From Chloranthus sessilifolius (taxonomy: Eukaryota; Streptophyta; Magnoliopsida; Chloranthales; Chloranthaceae): a DNA stretch of 64,000 nt. Location: the NCBI GenBank assembly GCA_021018995.1, contig CM037588.1, positions 81,751,765-81,815,764 of the forward strand. Reading direction: 5' to 3'. This document shows positions 33,131 to 44,408 of this stretch, in pieces. Position numbers and translations under genes: made by a program. Numbering within the stretch: position 1 is the first letter of the stretch; each line of letters opens with the position of its first letter. A model generated the notes under the pieces. The model saw only the letters and a list, made by a program, of their open reading frames with translations, did not search any database and was not told the origin of the DNA.

Positions 33131-34688
33131 TGCAACCATGAGATCTAACATCAGTAGTTTAGTAAAACAGGGCCCATTCGGGCCTGTTTTGGTGACAAAC
33201 AGTAGAGGTACATTGGGCTATTTTTGAAAATAATTACAGCAGGGGCATTTTGGGGCAGCCAAGAATAATTTGTGGGCAATCACTTGAGGTGTGCAACTAG
33301 AAAAAGGGGCAGCATGGGACCATTTTTCGGACAGCAAGTTGAGCAGCATGTATTTTTGGTAAACAAGGGCAAATTGGGAACTCCAATGCACAGGAAACCT
33401 TGCACATGGGTATGAGCTAATTTTTGGCGGGAATGCAAGTTAGCTTCAGCTGGGCACAAACAAAATCAGATCCTTATCTCTTCTCTGATTGGTCGAAACT
33501 CTTAAATAGGGAGTAAGCTTAAACTGAAATCCTCTCCTCTGATTGGCAACAATCTAAAGCACAAGGATCAATGCACACTTATAAACACCCATCTATTTTG
33601 CTGTTTTTCTTCAGGAAGGAAAGTAAGAACAAAGGAATAGCCTGAGTTTTCCTTAGCTCATTTAGGTTTAGTTTAGGTTTTTATTTTCCTTTTTCTCTTC
33701 CCCCTTCTCTCTCTAATCCAACCTGTTGGATTAGATCTAGATAACAACTTAGATCTGGTTTGTAATTGTAATTTTGGCAGGAAGAAATGTGAATCGATAC
33801 ACAGACTACAGATCTAGGAACAAATTTATTGTAAGTTTTTTTACTTGAAGCAATAAATTGTTGATTTTAAAGCTTAGTTAAATCAAAGATCTTGTGGTCC
33901 CATTAGATTCTCAATCGGATTTGTGTAGAGGAGTTTGTTAATCAGCTCACCCACTTAACTAGTAGATCTCTTGATGACCATCTGATTTCCCTAGGTTTGA
34001 CATGCCTGTGGGTGTCTGTGCCTGTGACCTTGCATCCACAGCATCTGTAGTGATTATCTTGTTCTAATCAAAGCCATCGGAATGGAGGAAATCTATTGGA
34101 TGATCTATGACCATTTAAGTGGACAGATCATAGCCATAAGATCAATCCAAACCGGGGATGGAGGAAATATATTGGATGGTCTGTGATCATTGAAGTGGAC
34201 AGATCATAGCCATAAGATCAATCCAAACTGCCGGTCTAAATTAGATTCTTATACCTTACATTTGTGCTTGTAGCCAAATGGAGGATGGCTGCATATCCTC
34301 AGATCTTGATCTGTTTTGCAATGAAAACCATGCCCTGGCTGTCTATTTCTCACCATTTGATCTTTATTTTTCCATCCATCTTCCTCCATCTTTTAGTTTA
34401 GTTTTATTTCAGTTTGGTAGAATTAGATCTAGTGACACCCGAAAAGCTCTCTTTCTCCTTAGAATTACTAAATCTATAGTTATATCTGGAGGTCTACTAT
34501 AAACCTCTTAGGTTTAGATCACTACTCCCTGTGGAACAAACTCTTACTTATTAAAACTTGCTACAAAGGACCTTGTATCTTGCAGATCTAGGATATTTTA
34601 GATGTGTTGATTCTACCCTCTGTTTTAATTTATTTTTATTTTGCCTTTATCATTACACAATAATCAGCACACTAGAAATCCTACAATA

Positions 34689-35123
34689 GTCCCCCAGTCA
34701 TCTTGGTGGCAATGTGATGGAATTTCACATTCTTGGAGCATGCGACTCGCAAACCTAAGCTCTCATCAAAGGTCGCACTACAATCCATAGCCTTAGCTAT
34801 GTCTTGCAATTCAAAATGAAATTTTCGGCCATCAATTTCATTATCTAATTGGCCAAAAAACTCAATAGGTTTTAAATATTGGTAAAATAATTTGACAAGG
34901 CGGGGATAAAAGTGTGTATGTATGGGCTGAAATAGGGCTTGTAAATGTGCCTGTTCAAGGTATTGTAATGACCATGCAGTCAGATCTGTCGCTACAAGTA
35001 ATGATTCCTCAATCAACCAATCAGGTTCCATGGCTTTCGCGTCCCATCTGGGACGTAGATGGGGCGTTGCCCTTATCTTTTGCCGTAGCCTTTGGCCGAA
35101 CGAGTAGAATTTTAGAAGCCATG
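34689..35123 (-). pseudogene. E5 ORF2, N-terminal part
   Basis: ATG at 35123 opens a short basic stretch (MASKILLVRPKATAKDKG) that shifts frame near 35031. The next frame (35031-34681) has HFYPRLVKLFYQYLKP, matching FPRLVRIFCQN of E2, and HHIATKMTGG at the E4 insertion site. No signal peptide. Upstream is a CpG word cluster with a TATA-like box. Confidence 0.7.
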
Positions 35124-35289
35124 GCCTTCCTTGGAGGCATGGTAGTTCAAAAGCTTGAAAAGAAACAACAAGAACTGAAATTAGGATTTTACCTCAAAGA
35201 TGCAGGCCAAGCTTGATTCTCCGACATGCAATAAATTTCAGCGTAAAATCGGAGAGTTTTGAACTAAAATGAGTTGAGTGTATCTCGAG

Positions 35290-35446
35290 AGGGAAAAATA
35301 TAGAGACCCCACCACAACAGAACAATAAAAATGACAATTTGGGGGTTTCAGCCCCACTTACATTTGTGGTGGTTGCCGCGGCAACCTAGGATGCTTCCCG
35401 CGGCAAGCTGCTTGCCGCGGCTAGCCTATACCTTGTCGCGGCAAAG
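35290..35446 (-). promoter_or_regulatory. E5 promoter-like region: TTGCCGCGGCAA words and TATA-like box
   Basis: Four copies of a GCCGCGGCAAG palindrome variant stand in 75 bp (35373, 35397, 35411, 35433). On the minus strand they precede TATATTT (35296-35302) and then the ORF2 start. Confidence 0.55.
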
Positions 35447-35859
35447 CCATCAGGCCTTGGTTTGGTCCAGTCACTGCATGCTGACTAGCTTTGGATCAAA
35501 ACTGTGACACACATATGTGTCAAACACCAGTAGGTATCATCTAAAAATCTTCGATAATAAATTTTATATGTTTACAAATTCCAAATATTTTTATTTCTAC
35601 AAACATATTTAACCACGTTTGTTTAACTAATCCATTAGTTAATATTAAAGCATAAATTTGGGTATAATGTGACTATTTTTAAGTTAAACTGTTTATTTAT
35701 ATTTAATAGAAGTTCATATATGGTGCATCAAAAATTATTTTCCCTTTAAGTTTCGACTTGGAAAACTTAATTTATATACATATATAATAGCAATGCATAC
35801 GATAAATTTTTATATCATATGCAATAATTCATTCTAATGAATGCAATAAGAGACGTACC
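35447..35859 (-). other. AT-rich non-coding DNA downstream of the C1 chromodomain
   Basis: No ORF. It starts at the stop codon with a splice-donor-like AAGGTACGT and has an acceptor-like GTCACAG near 35505. The boundary between C1 and E5 probably lies here. Confidence 0.4.
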
Positions 35860-37135
35860 TTAGGAAAATAAGTGGGGATACTGAGTGCGAATATCAGCTT
35901 TGTGTTCCCAGGTAGCCTCATGAGAACTGTGATTCTTCCATTGGACCAATACCAGAGGAATATGCTTTATTCTCAAGATTTGGTCTCTGCAGTCCAATAT
36001 CTGAATTGGTTCTTCCGTCATTGTCAAATCCTCGTGAATATCAAGTGGTTGATAATCCAACACGTGTGTTGGATCACTGGCATACTTCCTCAGCATAGAC
36101 ACGTGGAATACGTCGTGTACGCTGGCTAATGTGGAGGTAACGCAACTTGGTATGCTACCTCACCCACTGTGCCCAAAACTAGGAATGGTCCAAAATAATG
36201 AGGACTTAACTTGCCTCATTTTCCAAATCGCATCACGCCCTTTCTCGGAGATATTTTGATAAAGACGTGATCGCCTATCTGTACGGCATACGTTAGATAT
36301 ACAATATACATAATTCACGTAACAAGTATACTTATAGGTGTGTTTAGTTACCTAAAAATCAACACTGGTTCGCTTGAGAACGACATAACTCTTTTGCCCA
36401 CTCTGAGCACTCTTCAGTCTCTCCCGAATAATATGAACAACTGTATTGGTGCTTTCTATCAAGTCAGGGCCCAAAATAAGACGCTCGCCAGCTTCTTTCC
36501 AATTAATCAAAGATTTAAATCGTCGTCCATATAGTGCTTCGAATGGTGCCATGCCGATGCTCTATTGGAAGCTGTTATTGTATGCGAATTCGATTAGGGG
36601 TAAGTGCTTAACCCATGATCCTTGGAAATCTAGCATATAGGCCCATAACATGTCTTCTATCACCTGATTCACCCTTTTCGTTTGTCCGTTGGTCTGAGGA
36701 TGAAATGCAGAACTTAATTCCAACTTGGAACCCAATCCTTCTTGAAAACTCTGCCAGAACTGTGAAGTATATAAAAGATCACAATCTGACATGATACTCA
36801 TAGGTATTCCATGTAGTTAGACTATCTCTCTTAGATAAACTTTGACTAGTTTCCATGTTGTATATTGTGTGCTGTAGGGTAAGAAATGTGCTGATTTGGT
36901 GAGACGATCAACTATCACCCAAATCACATTATAGCCCTTTTGCGTATTGGGCAAGCCAAGGATAATATCTATGGAAATGTTCTCCCATTTCCACTCTGGG
37001 ATGAGCAGTGGCTGTAACAAACTAGCAGGATGCTTGTGTTTGACCTTCACTTGCTGGCAGGTCAAACATTTCGCAACATGTTCTGCCACTTCTCACTTTA
37101 ATCCGTTCCACCAAAACGTCTTCTTCAAATCCTGA
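35860..37135 (-). pseudogene. C1 integrase and chromodomain
   Basis: HHCC remnant (CLTCQQVKVKHK), core (ISIDIILGLP; MSDCD; AFHPQTNGQTKRVNQ) and a C-terminal chromodomain (VSMLRKY-like start, IPLVLVQWKNHSSHEATWE, ending QYPHLFS). The third catalytic residue is Lys where Glu is expected (GQTKRVNQ). Three stops interrupt the core. A 73-bp GT-AG insertion (36279-36351) splits the segment between core and chromodomain. The chromodomain would direct integration to marked chromatin. Confidence 0.88.
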
Positions 37136-38664
37136 TACATTTTCGTGCTACCAGGATGAATGACATAAGCTAACCTATGAGCCTCTTCAAGAATCTCATG
37201 ATGCAAGGCACTATCATTTGGTACGCAAACACGGCCTCGAAATAATAAGGTCCCATCGCCCTTAATAAAAAAGTCTGGCTGGAGCCCACTGAGTACTCCC
37301 TGTCTGATGGCAATAAACTCTGCATCATGCATCTGGAGTTCTCTGATCCTATCGAAGAGTGTAGATAAGATCGTCACTGTCACAAGCAATCCTCTAGTTG
37401 ATGTTGCCCTAAGAGTAGCATTGAATGACACTATGTCATTGAGTAATTTCCATCTTTGTAGCCGTGTTACAAGATGGGATAGCTGAGCAGACGCTTTTCG
37501 ACTCAGCGCATCAGCCACTACATTGGCTTTGCCAGGATGGCACTGAATTGAACAGTCATAGTTCTTTAAGAACTCCATCCATCTTCTCTGCCTCAAATTT
37601 AGCTCTTTCTGGGTAAAGAGATACTTGAGACTTTTATGATCGGTGAAAATCTCGAAGGTTTCACCATACAGGTAGTGCCTCCAAAATTTTAATGAAAAAA
37701 TGATCGCTTGTAGTTGCAGGTCATGAATGGGGTAGTTCTTCTCGTGATCATTCAACTGCCAGGAACCATACGCAATCACACATTCCCTCTGATTTAATAC
37801 ACAACCTAACCCTCTATACGAGGCATCACTGAAGACAACAAAGCCACCACTGCCTAATGGTAGTGCTAGTACGAGGGTGGAGGTGAGTTTCCTTTTCAAC
37901 TCTTGGAAACTTTGCTCACATGCCTCAGTCCACTCGAATTTTACATTCTTATGCATGAGCTGCATGAGTGGTCCAACAAGCTTTGAAAACCCTTCTACAA
38001 AATATCAACAATACCTTGCGAGACCTAGAAAGATTCAAATCTCGGTTAGTACTACACCTCTATCTTTGTAGGATCTACGGTAATATTGGCTTTAGAGATG
38101 ATATGGCCCAGAAAACTGACTTGATTCAACCAGAAGCCACATTTATTGAACTTGGTATACAACTGTGACTCTCTCAATGTCTGCAAAGCAAGATGTAGAT
38201 GATCTTTGTGCTCTGATCTCATTTTTGAGTAGATGAGTATATCGTCGATGAATACTATTACACTGATCTAAATAAGGTTTGAAGACTTGGTTCATTAAGT
38301 CCATAAATTCTACAGGTTCATTGGTCAACCCGAAGGGCATGACGAGAATCTTGTACTGACCATATCGTGTGTGGAAAGCTGTCTTCGGAATATCTTCCTC
38401 TTTCACCTTCATCTGGTGATATCTTGATCGTAAATCGATCTTTGAAAAACACTGTGCTCCTTATAACTGATCAAAGAGATCGTCGATTCTGGGGAGCGGA
38501 TAACAATTATTGATTGTCAGCTTAATTAATTGATGGTAGTCAATGTAGAGGTGCATCGAACCGTCCATCTTCATGAACAACACCGGTACACCCCACAGAG
38601 ACACACTCGATCTGATAAAGCCTTTGTCAAGAAGATCTTGCAACTTCTCCTTGAGTTCCTTCAA
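37136..38664 (-). pseudogene. C1 reverse transcriptase and RNase H
   Basis: RT blocks [50 protein letters not shown] are readable. The catalytic box region is frameshifted (SIHRRYTH from a [10 protein letters not shown]-like stretch). RNase H is open at 37965-37093: VFSDASYRGLGCVL, LQLQAIIFSLKFWRHYLYG, IFTDHKSLKYLF, KANVVADALSRKA. It runs into the integrase N-terminus. Confidence 0.88.
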
Positions 38665-39300
38665 CTATACTGGTGTCATTCAATACGGTGCCTTTGATAC
38701 TGGCTCGGTGCCCAGGGCTAAATCAATAGCGAATTCCACTTCCCTGTCAGGCGGTAATCCTGGCTACTCATAAGGGAAAATGTCAGGGAATTCGTAGGTA
38801 ATTGGCACATCTGAAAGTGTGACTTTCTTTTTTCCCGATCTTGACTTTGTATAAAAGCGATATACCCTTGAGAACCATCATCGAGTAATCGTCGTGCTCG
38901 GATCGCTAAAATGAAAGGGAGTATAGTTGATTGTACATCAAAAAATTTAGCTGATTTCCTCCCTTGGGGAAGGAAAGTGACAATCTTCTTTTGACAGTCG
39001 ACATTTGCATGGTGATAAAACAATCAATCCATGTTAAGGATTATGTCAAATCCTTGCATCTCAAGCAATATCAAAAAGGCTATTTCTTCGTATTCTCAGT
39101 AGTCTTTGATCAGAACAAAAATGGATCGATACACCATGTCTGTAGTGACAGATTGTCCGGTTGGAACTACCACTTCTAAAATAAAGTCGAGAGGTTCTGG
39201 AGTGGCTCCCAACCTTTCCATCTTATCAGTAAACTCAGGTGCAACAAACGAGTGTGTAGATCCAAGATCTATCAAAACTCGCATCTCATAACTCAAGTAA
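38665..39300 (-). pseudogene. C1 protease and linker to RT
   Basis: MRVLIDLGSTHSFVAPEF is the chromovirus protease active site. A frame change near 38960-39100 separates it from a segment that leads into RT. Confidence 0.8.
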
Positions 39301-39509
39301 GCACCCTCCGGATACAGTAGTAATGTACATATTGCACATGTATTATATAATTAACTTGAACTAATGGAATTTATACACTATCAAATCTAAGACTAGTAGA
39401 AAATAATGTGTACAAAGTGTCTATATATCTAAATTTTAACTTGATGCACCTACTTCATATAAAAGATCATTAATAAACTTATGATAAAATAATACTTATC
39501 AAACATACC
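39301..39509 (-). other. Intron-like AT-rich insertion between C1 gag and protease
   Basis: About 200 bp without homology separates gag (ends ...TSNDIIQ) from the protease. On the minus strand it begins CAAG-GTATGTTT, a good splice donor. No clean in-frame acceptor is found. Confidence 0.45.
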
Positions 39510-40497
39510 TTGAATAATATCATTGCTAGTTTAGGCACCTTGTGCCGACACAGCATAAGCTCGACCTTGTATCGTAGGCCATACAGATCGTAGAGCCGGT
39601 CTCGTCTTTGATGTCGTTCCTGCCATCTCTGGACAATCCTTGATCCGATGTCCCATCTTTCTACAATGAAAGCAGGCACTAGACGCTTTACGACATCTGT
39701 CTGTCTTGTGTGCCTTTCCACACTTCGCACATATATCGATTGAAGCTGTCGATGAAACTATATAAGATCCCGTACAAGAAACTGCCGGTCGTGCTTGTGA
39801 AATGCGAGATACAAACTGTGCAGGCTAGTTTAAAACACGTGGAACTTGAGGTTGTAATGGTGGTAGATTTATGGGATTGCAGGGTCGCGTGTAGGCTACT
39901 GCAGCAGGTTGGAATGCTGGCTGCATGGTATATCACGGTCTCTTAATTGCTTGCCCGGGACTAAAAGCCTGACCCTGAGCTTTTCTGCCTTTATTTTGTT
40001 CCTCTCTCCATTTTAGCATATTCTTGACATCGGTCTTAGCTATAAGGGCCAACTTCATCACATGTGAATAAGTTGTTCCTTTATCATGGGATTCAAATTG
40101 TGCTCAAACTTCTGTGTCTTCATGAGCTCGATGGCTACTAGCAATCGCACAAACCGAAAGAGGCGAGTGAATTTTGCCTCATACTCTCTAACCGTCATCT
40201 GACCCTGTACTAGGGTCGTAAATTGGACCTCCATCCAATATCTCTTGGGCACTGGAAAATACTTCTCATTAAAGGCTTTAGTGAAAGCTGCCCATGTCCA
40301 AGGTTCTTCGGGTAGTGTTGTCGGTTCTACAGACTGCCACCAGGGCTCTGCTTCACCTTCTAGTTTATATGCTGCCCAACTGACTTTCTCAACCTCGATG
40401 CATATAACCCTCTGAAGCACCTTCTCGATCTGTGCTAGCCATTTTTCAGCCTTAATTAGATCGTGTTGACCATAGAAACTCGGCGGTCGGAGGTGTA
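39510..40497 (-). pseudogene. C1 gag, N-terminus lost at the E3 insertion
   Basis: Capsid core: PPSFYGQHDLIKAEKWLAQIEK, AAYKLEGEAEPWW, FNEKYFPVPKRYW, TVREYEAKFTRL (40495-40058). Frameshifts follow. Two zinc knuckles are readable at 39640-39740 (C-x2-C-KAHKTDRC and CFHCRKMGHRIKDC). Homology stops exactly at 40497, where the E3 LTR begins. Confidence 0.88.
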
Positions 40498-42489
40498 TGT
40501 TAAGTGATGAGAAATGCCACTTTTCACCCTTTAACCTGACCATTGATAGACCTATGAGCACACTAATAAGCTTCTATCAAGTGCATGTTGTAGACAGCAA
40601 TAAAAGAGGACACTAATGCAGAAAACCACTCAAGAATGCCCAAAAAGGGGCTCTCTCTCAGCACAGGACAAACCCAGCAACAGCACACCCGAGGGTAGCA
40701 CATCACTCGACCCTTGGAGCGTGTGGCTGCAGCAAGGTAAGGCGAAGGAAGTGAAAACAGGCTGAAAACATCCTATCGATTGGTCACCTAAAGACTTCGA
40801 CAGGAGCTGAAAGCAAAGAAAGGAAGAATTCATGCAGTTGAAGAGGTTTTCGATAGGATCTAAAGGCAGAAGAAGGATGAATTTGTGTGAATTGAGGAGT
40901 TCGATAGGATCCAAGAACCTACCAAGCAGCTGAAAGGAAGGAAGAAATCATCCTATCGAAAACCTGCCTGAGGCGTCAAGGGAACCTATCGAATGGTTTC
41001 TTCAAACCTATCGAGATGAAGGCGCTGGAACAGAACCTATCGAAGGGAACTTGAGCCTTTCTATAGGAGCGAGAGCAACCCTATCGAAATGGTGGCATGC
41101 AGAGTGGAGCCTGTCGAAATGGTTCTCCAACCTGTCGAATACTCCAGGCTGAGGGCTGAGAATGCTAAAACTCTAAGAGAAGGCTCATCCTATCGGAACC
41201 TATCGAAGAGATCTGAGAGCCTAACGACTGGCACGACGGTTCCAGAAGATGCCTTAGGAAACCCTGACTGACCCACGTGCTCTAACAGAACTCTAACAAA
41301 CTCTGAGGACCTTCTAGAAGGGATTTTTGGCAGGAAAAATAGAGGAGAAAGCTATATATTGAGACCCCCAATTGCGATTGCGGGGGGATCGAGATCTAAG
41401 CCAAATTCTGGAGATTAGAGCTTGCAGAGAAATTCTATTTTCCCTCCTTTAGCCCAACCATGGTTGGCTAATTCCCTTGGAGTAGCGAGGAGAGAGGTTA
41501 GATTTGTAATTGGGTAAGGTTAAGAGTGTTATTGTAGGTTCCTAACTGCACAGACTCCAGATCTGAGAGTATTTCTATTGTAGAGTGACTTTGATTGCAA
41601 TGATTAATGTTATTTTTAATGCTTTAATTAGATCTAAAGTTCCTTTGGTTCCATTTGGTGATCGATCGGATTTGTGTAGAGGAGTCTGTAGATCAGCTCA
41701 CCCACTTAACAGGTAGGCCTCTTGGATACCACCCGATCTCCCTAGATCTGATACTCCTGTGATTCCTTGAGTCTGTGACCTAGGAATTGCAGCATCTATA
41801 GTGGTTTTAATTAGTCTAATTGAAGCCTTAGCTTTGGAGGAGATCCTTAGGATGGTTTGTGACCATTAAAGTGGACAGATCATAACCTTAAGATTAGTCC
41901 AAGCTCAGGCTCCAATTAGATTCGTCTGTTGCAAATCCATGGATTCGATAAAATCTATAGGATTGTCTGTGACCTTCAAAGTGGACAGATCATAGCCTTA
42001 AGACCAGGTGGATCCTGCGATCTGAAGTGGAGTTTATACCCTGCAGCTACGCTTATAGCCAGTTGAGGGAATTGTGTGCTCTGAACCTCTATAGCATAAT
42101 TAATTGAATCTAATTTCAGTGAAAACCAATCTCCAAGCAACTCTTCTCCATTTTCTGCTTTTTACCTCTTTCCCCTACAAGATATAAGATCCTAAACTTG
42201 ATCAAAGTTAGTCTATGTTTAATTTTAGCTTAGCTTAAGTGACAATCCATTTTAAACCTCTCCCCTGTCTTCTAGCTAACATAGCACTAGTTAGGGTGTC
42301 AGATCTAATATAGATCTGAAGATTTATCATATTTTTAAACCAACCTCCCTGTGGACATTCCCTTACTCACAATCTTTGTAAAACTTGCTACAACAAACCC
42401 TGATTACTTACAGGTCTGTGTGACCGTGTTCTGCCTAGTTTTATTGATGATTTTAGACCCTCATTTGAGGGAAGGCAAACACTCCAACA
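40498..42489 (+). repeat. E3 5' LTR
   Basis: 1992 bp from TGTTAAGTGATG to CCAACA, ending 7 bases before the primer-binding site. CpG words at 40770-41225, TATATAT at 41353-41359, then repeated GTGGACAGATCATA blocks (41870-42010). Confidence 0.85.
40770..41225 (+). promoter_or_regulatory. E3 U3 cluster of CCTATCGAA words
   Basis: About fifteen words on both strands: CATCCTATCGAAAACC, GAACCTATCGAATGG, ACCCTATCGAAATGG, GTTTTCGATAGGATC, and others. The cluster ends 130 bp before the TATA box. The spacer before ORF2 (45675-46035) carries the same set. Confidence 0.75.
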
Positions 42490-42495
42490 AGTTTT

Positions 42496-42514
42496 TGGCG
42501 CCGCTGTCGGGGAG
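42496..42514 (+). promoter_or_regulatory. E3 primer-binding site (tRNA-Asp type)
   Basis: TGGCGCCGCTGTCGGGGAG, two or three changes from the tRNA-Asp complement. Confidence 0.85.
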
Positions 42515-42809
42515 GTGTGTTTAGAAATTGATAGATCTAAGTTTTGATCATAGATCTGTAGTTTTTGTTTGATTTTTACTATCCACATTTGCAAGTTTTG
42601 TTGTTTTTTAGTATTTTATGTGCATTTCATCAGATCTAAGGCACCAGTGAGAGGAGAATCATGCTGGAGACTGCTCTGTAGTTTACATCCCTCTACTCCT
42701 CTGTTATTTTTCAGATCTGTTGATAATTTTTGTTAGAGTAGTTAGAAAATTTGGTTGATTCTGCTTGTTATGTTGAGGATCTGTTCTGCATTCAGATTTT
42801 GAGTGTCGT

Positions 42810-44400
42810 ATGTTTGGTAGGAGAACCCTCCAACCTCAGATTATTCCACTAAATCCAGAGGTTGAAAGACTTTTTAGATCTAGACCAACTACACCCACAT
42901 TTGTTGCATTTGATTCTGTAGAAATCGGTGAGCAACAGCAGCCGAGAACCCTTAAGGAGTTTAATGCACCAGGGGTCCATAATTCCCCCTTTTGCATTCA
43001 ATTCTCAACTGCTCAGGGAAACTATGAGATAAAATCATCCATCATTCAAATGCTGCCCTCATTTCATGGCCTGACCAAAGAAGACCCCTACAAGCACATT
43101 GATGAGTTCTTGGGACTGTGCACTACATTTAATATCACAGGTTTGGGGGAGGAAGCCACCAGCATGAGACTCTTTCCTTTTTCATTAAAGGACAGAGCCA
43201 AGACCTAGTTGTCCTTGCTTCCACCCAACAACATTTAGTCCTGGAGTGATCTCCAATATCAATTTCTGGCCAAGTTCTTCCCTATGTCAAAAACCAGCTA
43301 GTTGAGGAAGGGTATCATATTTTTTACCCAAGATTCAACTGATGATTTTTATCAATCATGGGAGAGATTTAAGGAACTCCTAAAGAAATGCCCCCACCAT
43401 CAAATCCCTTAATGACAATTGGTTCAAAGCTTTTATCAGAGAATTGATCCTAAAAGCAGAGATATGATAGATGCTTCCTATGGTGGCACCTATCTCCATA
43501 AAACTGCTGAAGAGGCATGGGAGCTCTTTGATATTATTAGTGAGAACTCTATGCAAAGGAAAACCTTAGAAAGATATCAAGAGCCTCCTAAATTGGTGAA
43601 GGAGAATACCTCAAGAGGGAAGATATATGAAGTGAGTGTGCCAAGTGAGTTGAAAAGGAAAGTGGACAGCCTAGCCCTAAAATTTCATAGGCTGATGGGA
43701 GCAATGCAGTCACCTGTGACTGCCAGGGTGGAGGAGGCATGTGCCAAATTCCAGTCCCCTGCTCATCCCCTTGAAGAATGCCCATCTACTGACACGTTTC
43801 CTGATTTTATAATAGAGCATGTGGCTGCAGCTCAATCTTATGGACAGCAGCCTATTGCTGGGTATCAATGGAGGAACCACCCCAATCTGAGGTCACGACA
43901 AGATGCATACCCCAGCCAGCAGCAGCAGCCCCAGTAGCTCATGCCCTACAGAAATTCTCAGCCCTATCGAGAAAATTATGTCCCAAGGCCTCAGTATCAG
44001 CAACCCATGGCCCAACCTGTAGCTCCTCTTGTGTAACAATCTGCACCCCCTGCAGCTGTGAGAGCACCATCCTTTGGGGAACAAGTTCTATCTTCACTGT
44101 GGAGCTTGAACACCGTATCCCAAACTATGCATTCTCACAACCAGAGCATCAAAAAGATAGAGAACCAACTTGGTCAGCTGTCTGATGCTCTGACTAGGAG
44201 AAAGGGAGGAAGGTTGCCTAGCCAACCACAGGACAATCCACGAAGGCAGTTTGTAGTGGGTGGAGTTTCCTCCACCTATGAGAAAGTCAAATTTGTTACA
44301 ACTTTGAGAAGTGGTAAGCTAGTGGACAACCAAGTGGGTTGTGAGCCTGTGAGGAAATTGGAGGAAGAAAATGAAGTGATTTCTACTAGCACACAATAAA
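42810..44400 (+). pseudogene. E3 gag
   Basis: ATG at 42810 (MFGRRTLQPQIIPLNPEVERL) opens 132 codons to a TAG at 43208, then continues through several stops (mostly Trp or Gln codons turned to TAG/TAA). Further open parts are 43419-43937 and 44058-44399. Capsid core and a Gln-rich tail match E1 and E2. A knuckle-like AKFQSPAHPLEEC has lost its Cys pair. Confidence 0.88.
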
Positions 44401-44408
44401 GACCACCA

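Larger units (their letters stand above)
30784..34688 (+). mobile_element. E4: solo LTR inserted in E5 ORF2
   Basis: The 3905-bp unit begins TGTTAAGCACTG, like the E3 LTR start (TGTTAAGTGATG), and has no internal region. It is flanked by exact 5-bp copies of GTCCC (30779-30783 and 34689-34693). Removing it with one copy rejoins a reading frame that aligns with E2 ORF2 across the junction. The 3' end reads CTACAATA instead of the usual CA. TATAAA at 33580-33585 is the probable TATA box. Downstream CAGATCTGG-type words resemble those in E2 and E3. Confidence 0.88.
28360..40497 (-). mobile_element. C1: chromovirus (Tekay/Del-like), degenerate, 5' part lost at the E3 insertion
   Basis: Minus strand: gag with two zinc knuckles, protease, RT, RNase H, integrase and chromodomain (40497 to 35860), and a polypurine tract with 3' LTR at 29640-28360. 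DNA at about 29660-35850 (E5 with E4 inside) separates pol from the LTR. Stops and frameshifts are frequent. The gag N-terminus and 5' LTR should lie beyond E3 but are not found. Confidence 0.8.

Noticed and set aside
32689-33141. 150-codon frame with runs of Tyr-Ile
   Set aside because: It is produced by (TA)n tracts inside the E4 LTR and has no conserved feature.
29877-35123. Extra ORF belonging to chromovirus C1 itself
   Set aside because: Position fits, but the protein matches Athila ORF2 and its word (GCCGCGGCAA) is absent from the C1 LTR; kept only as an alternative.
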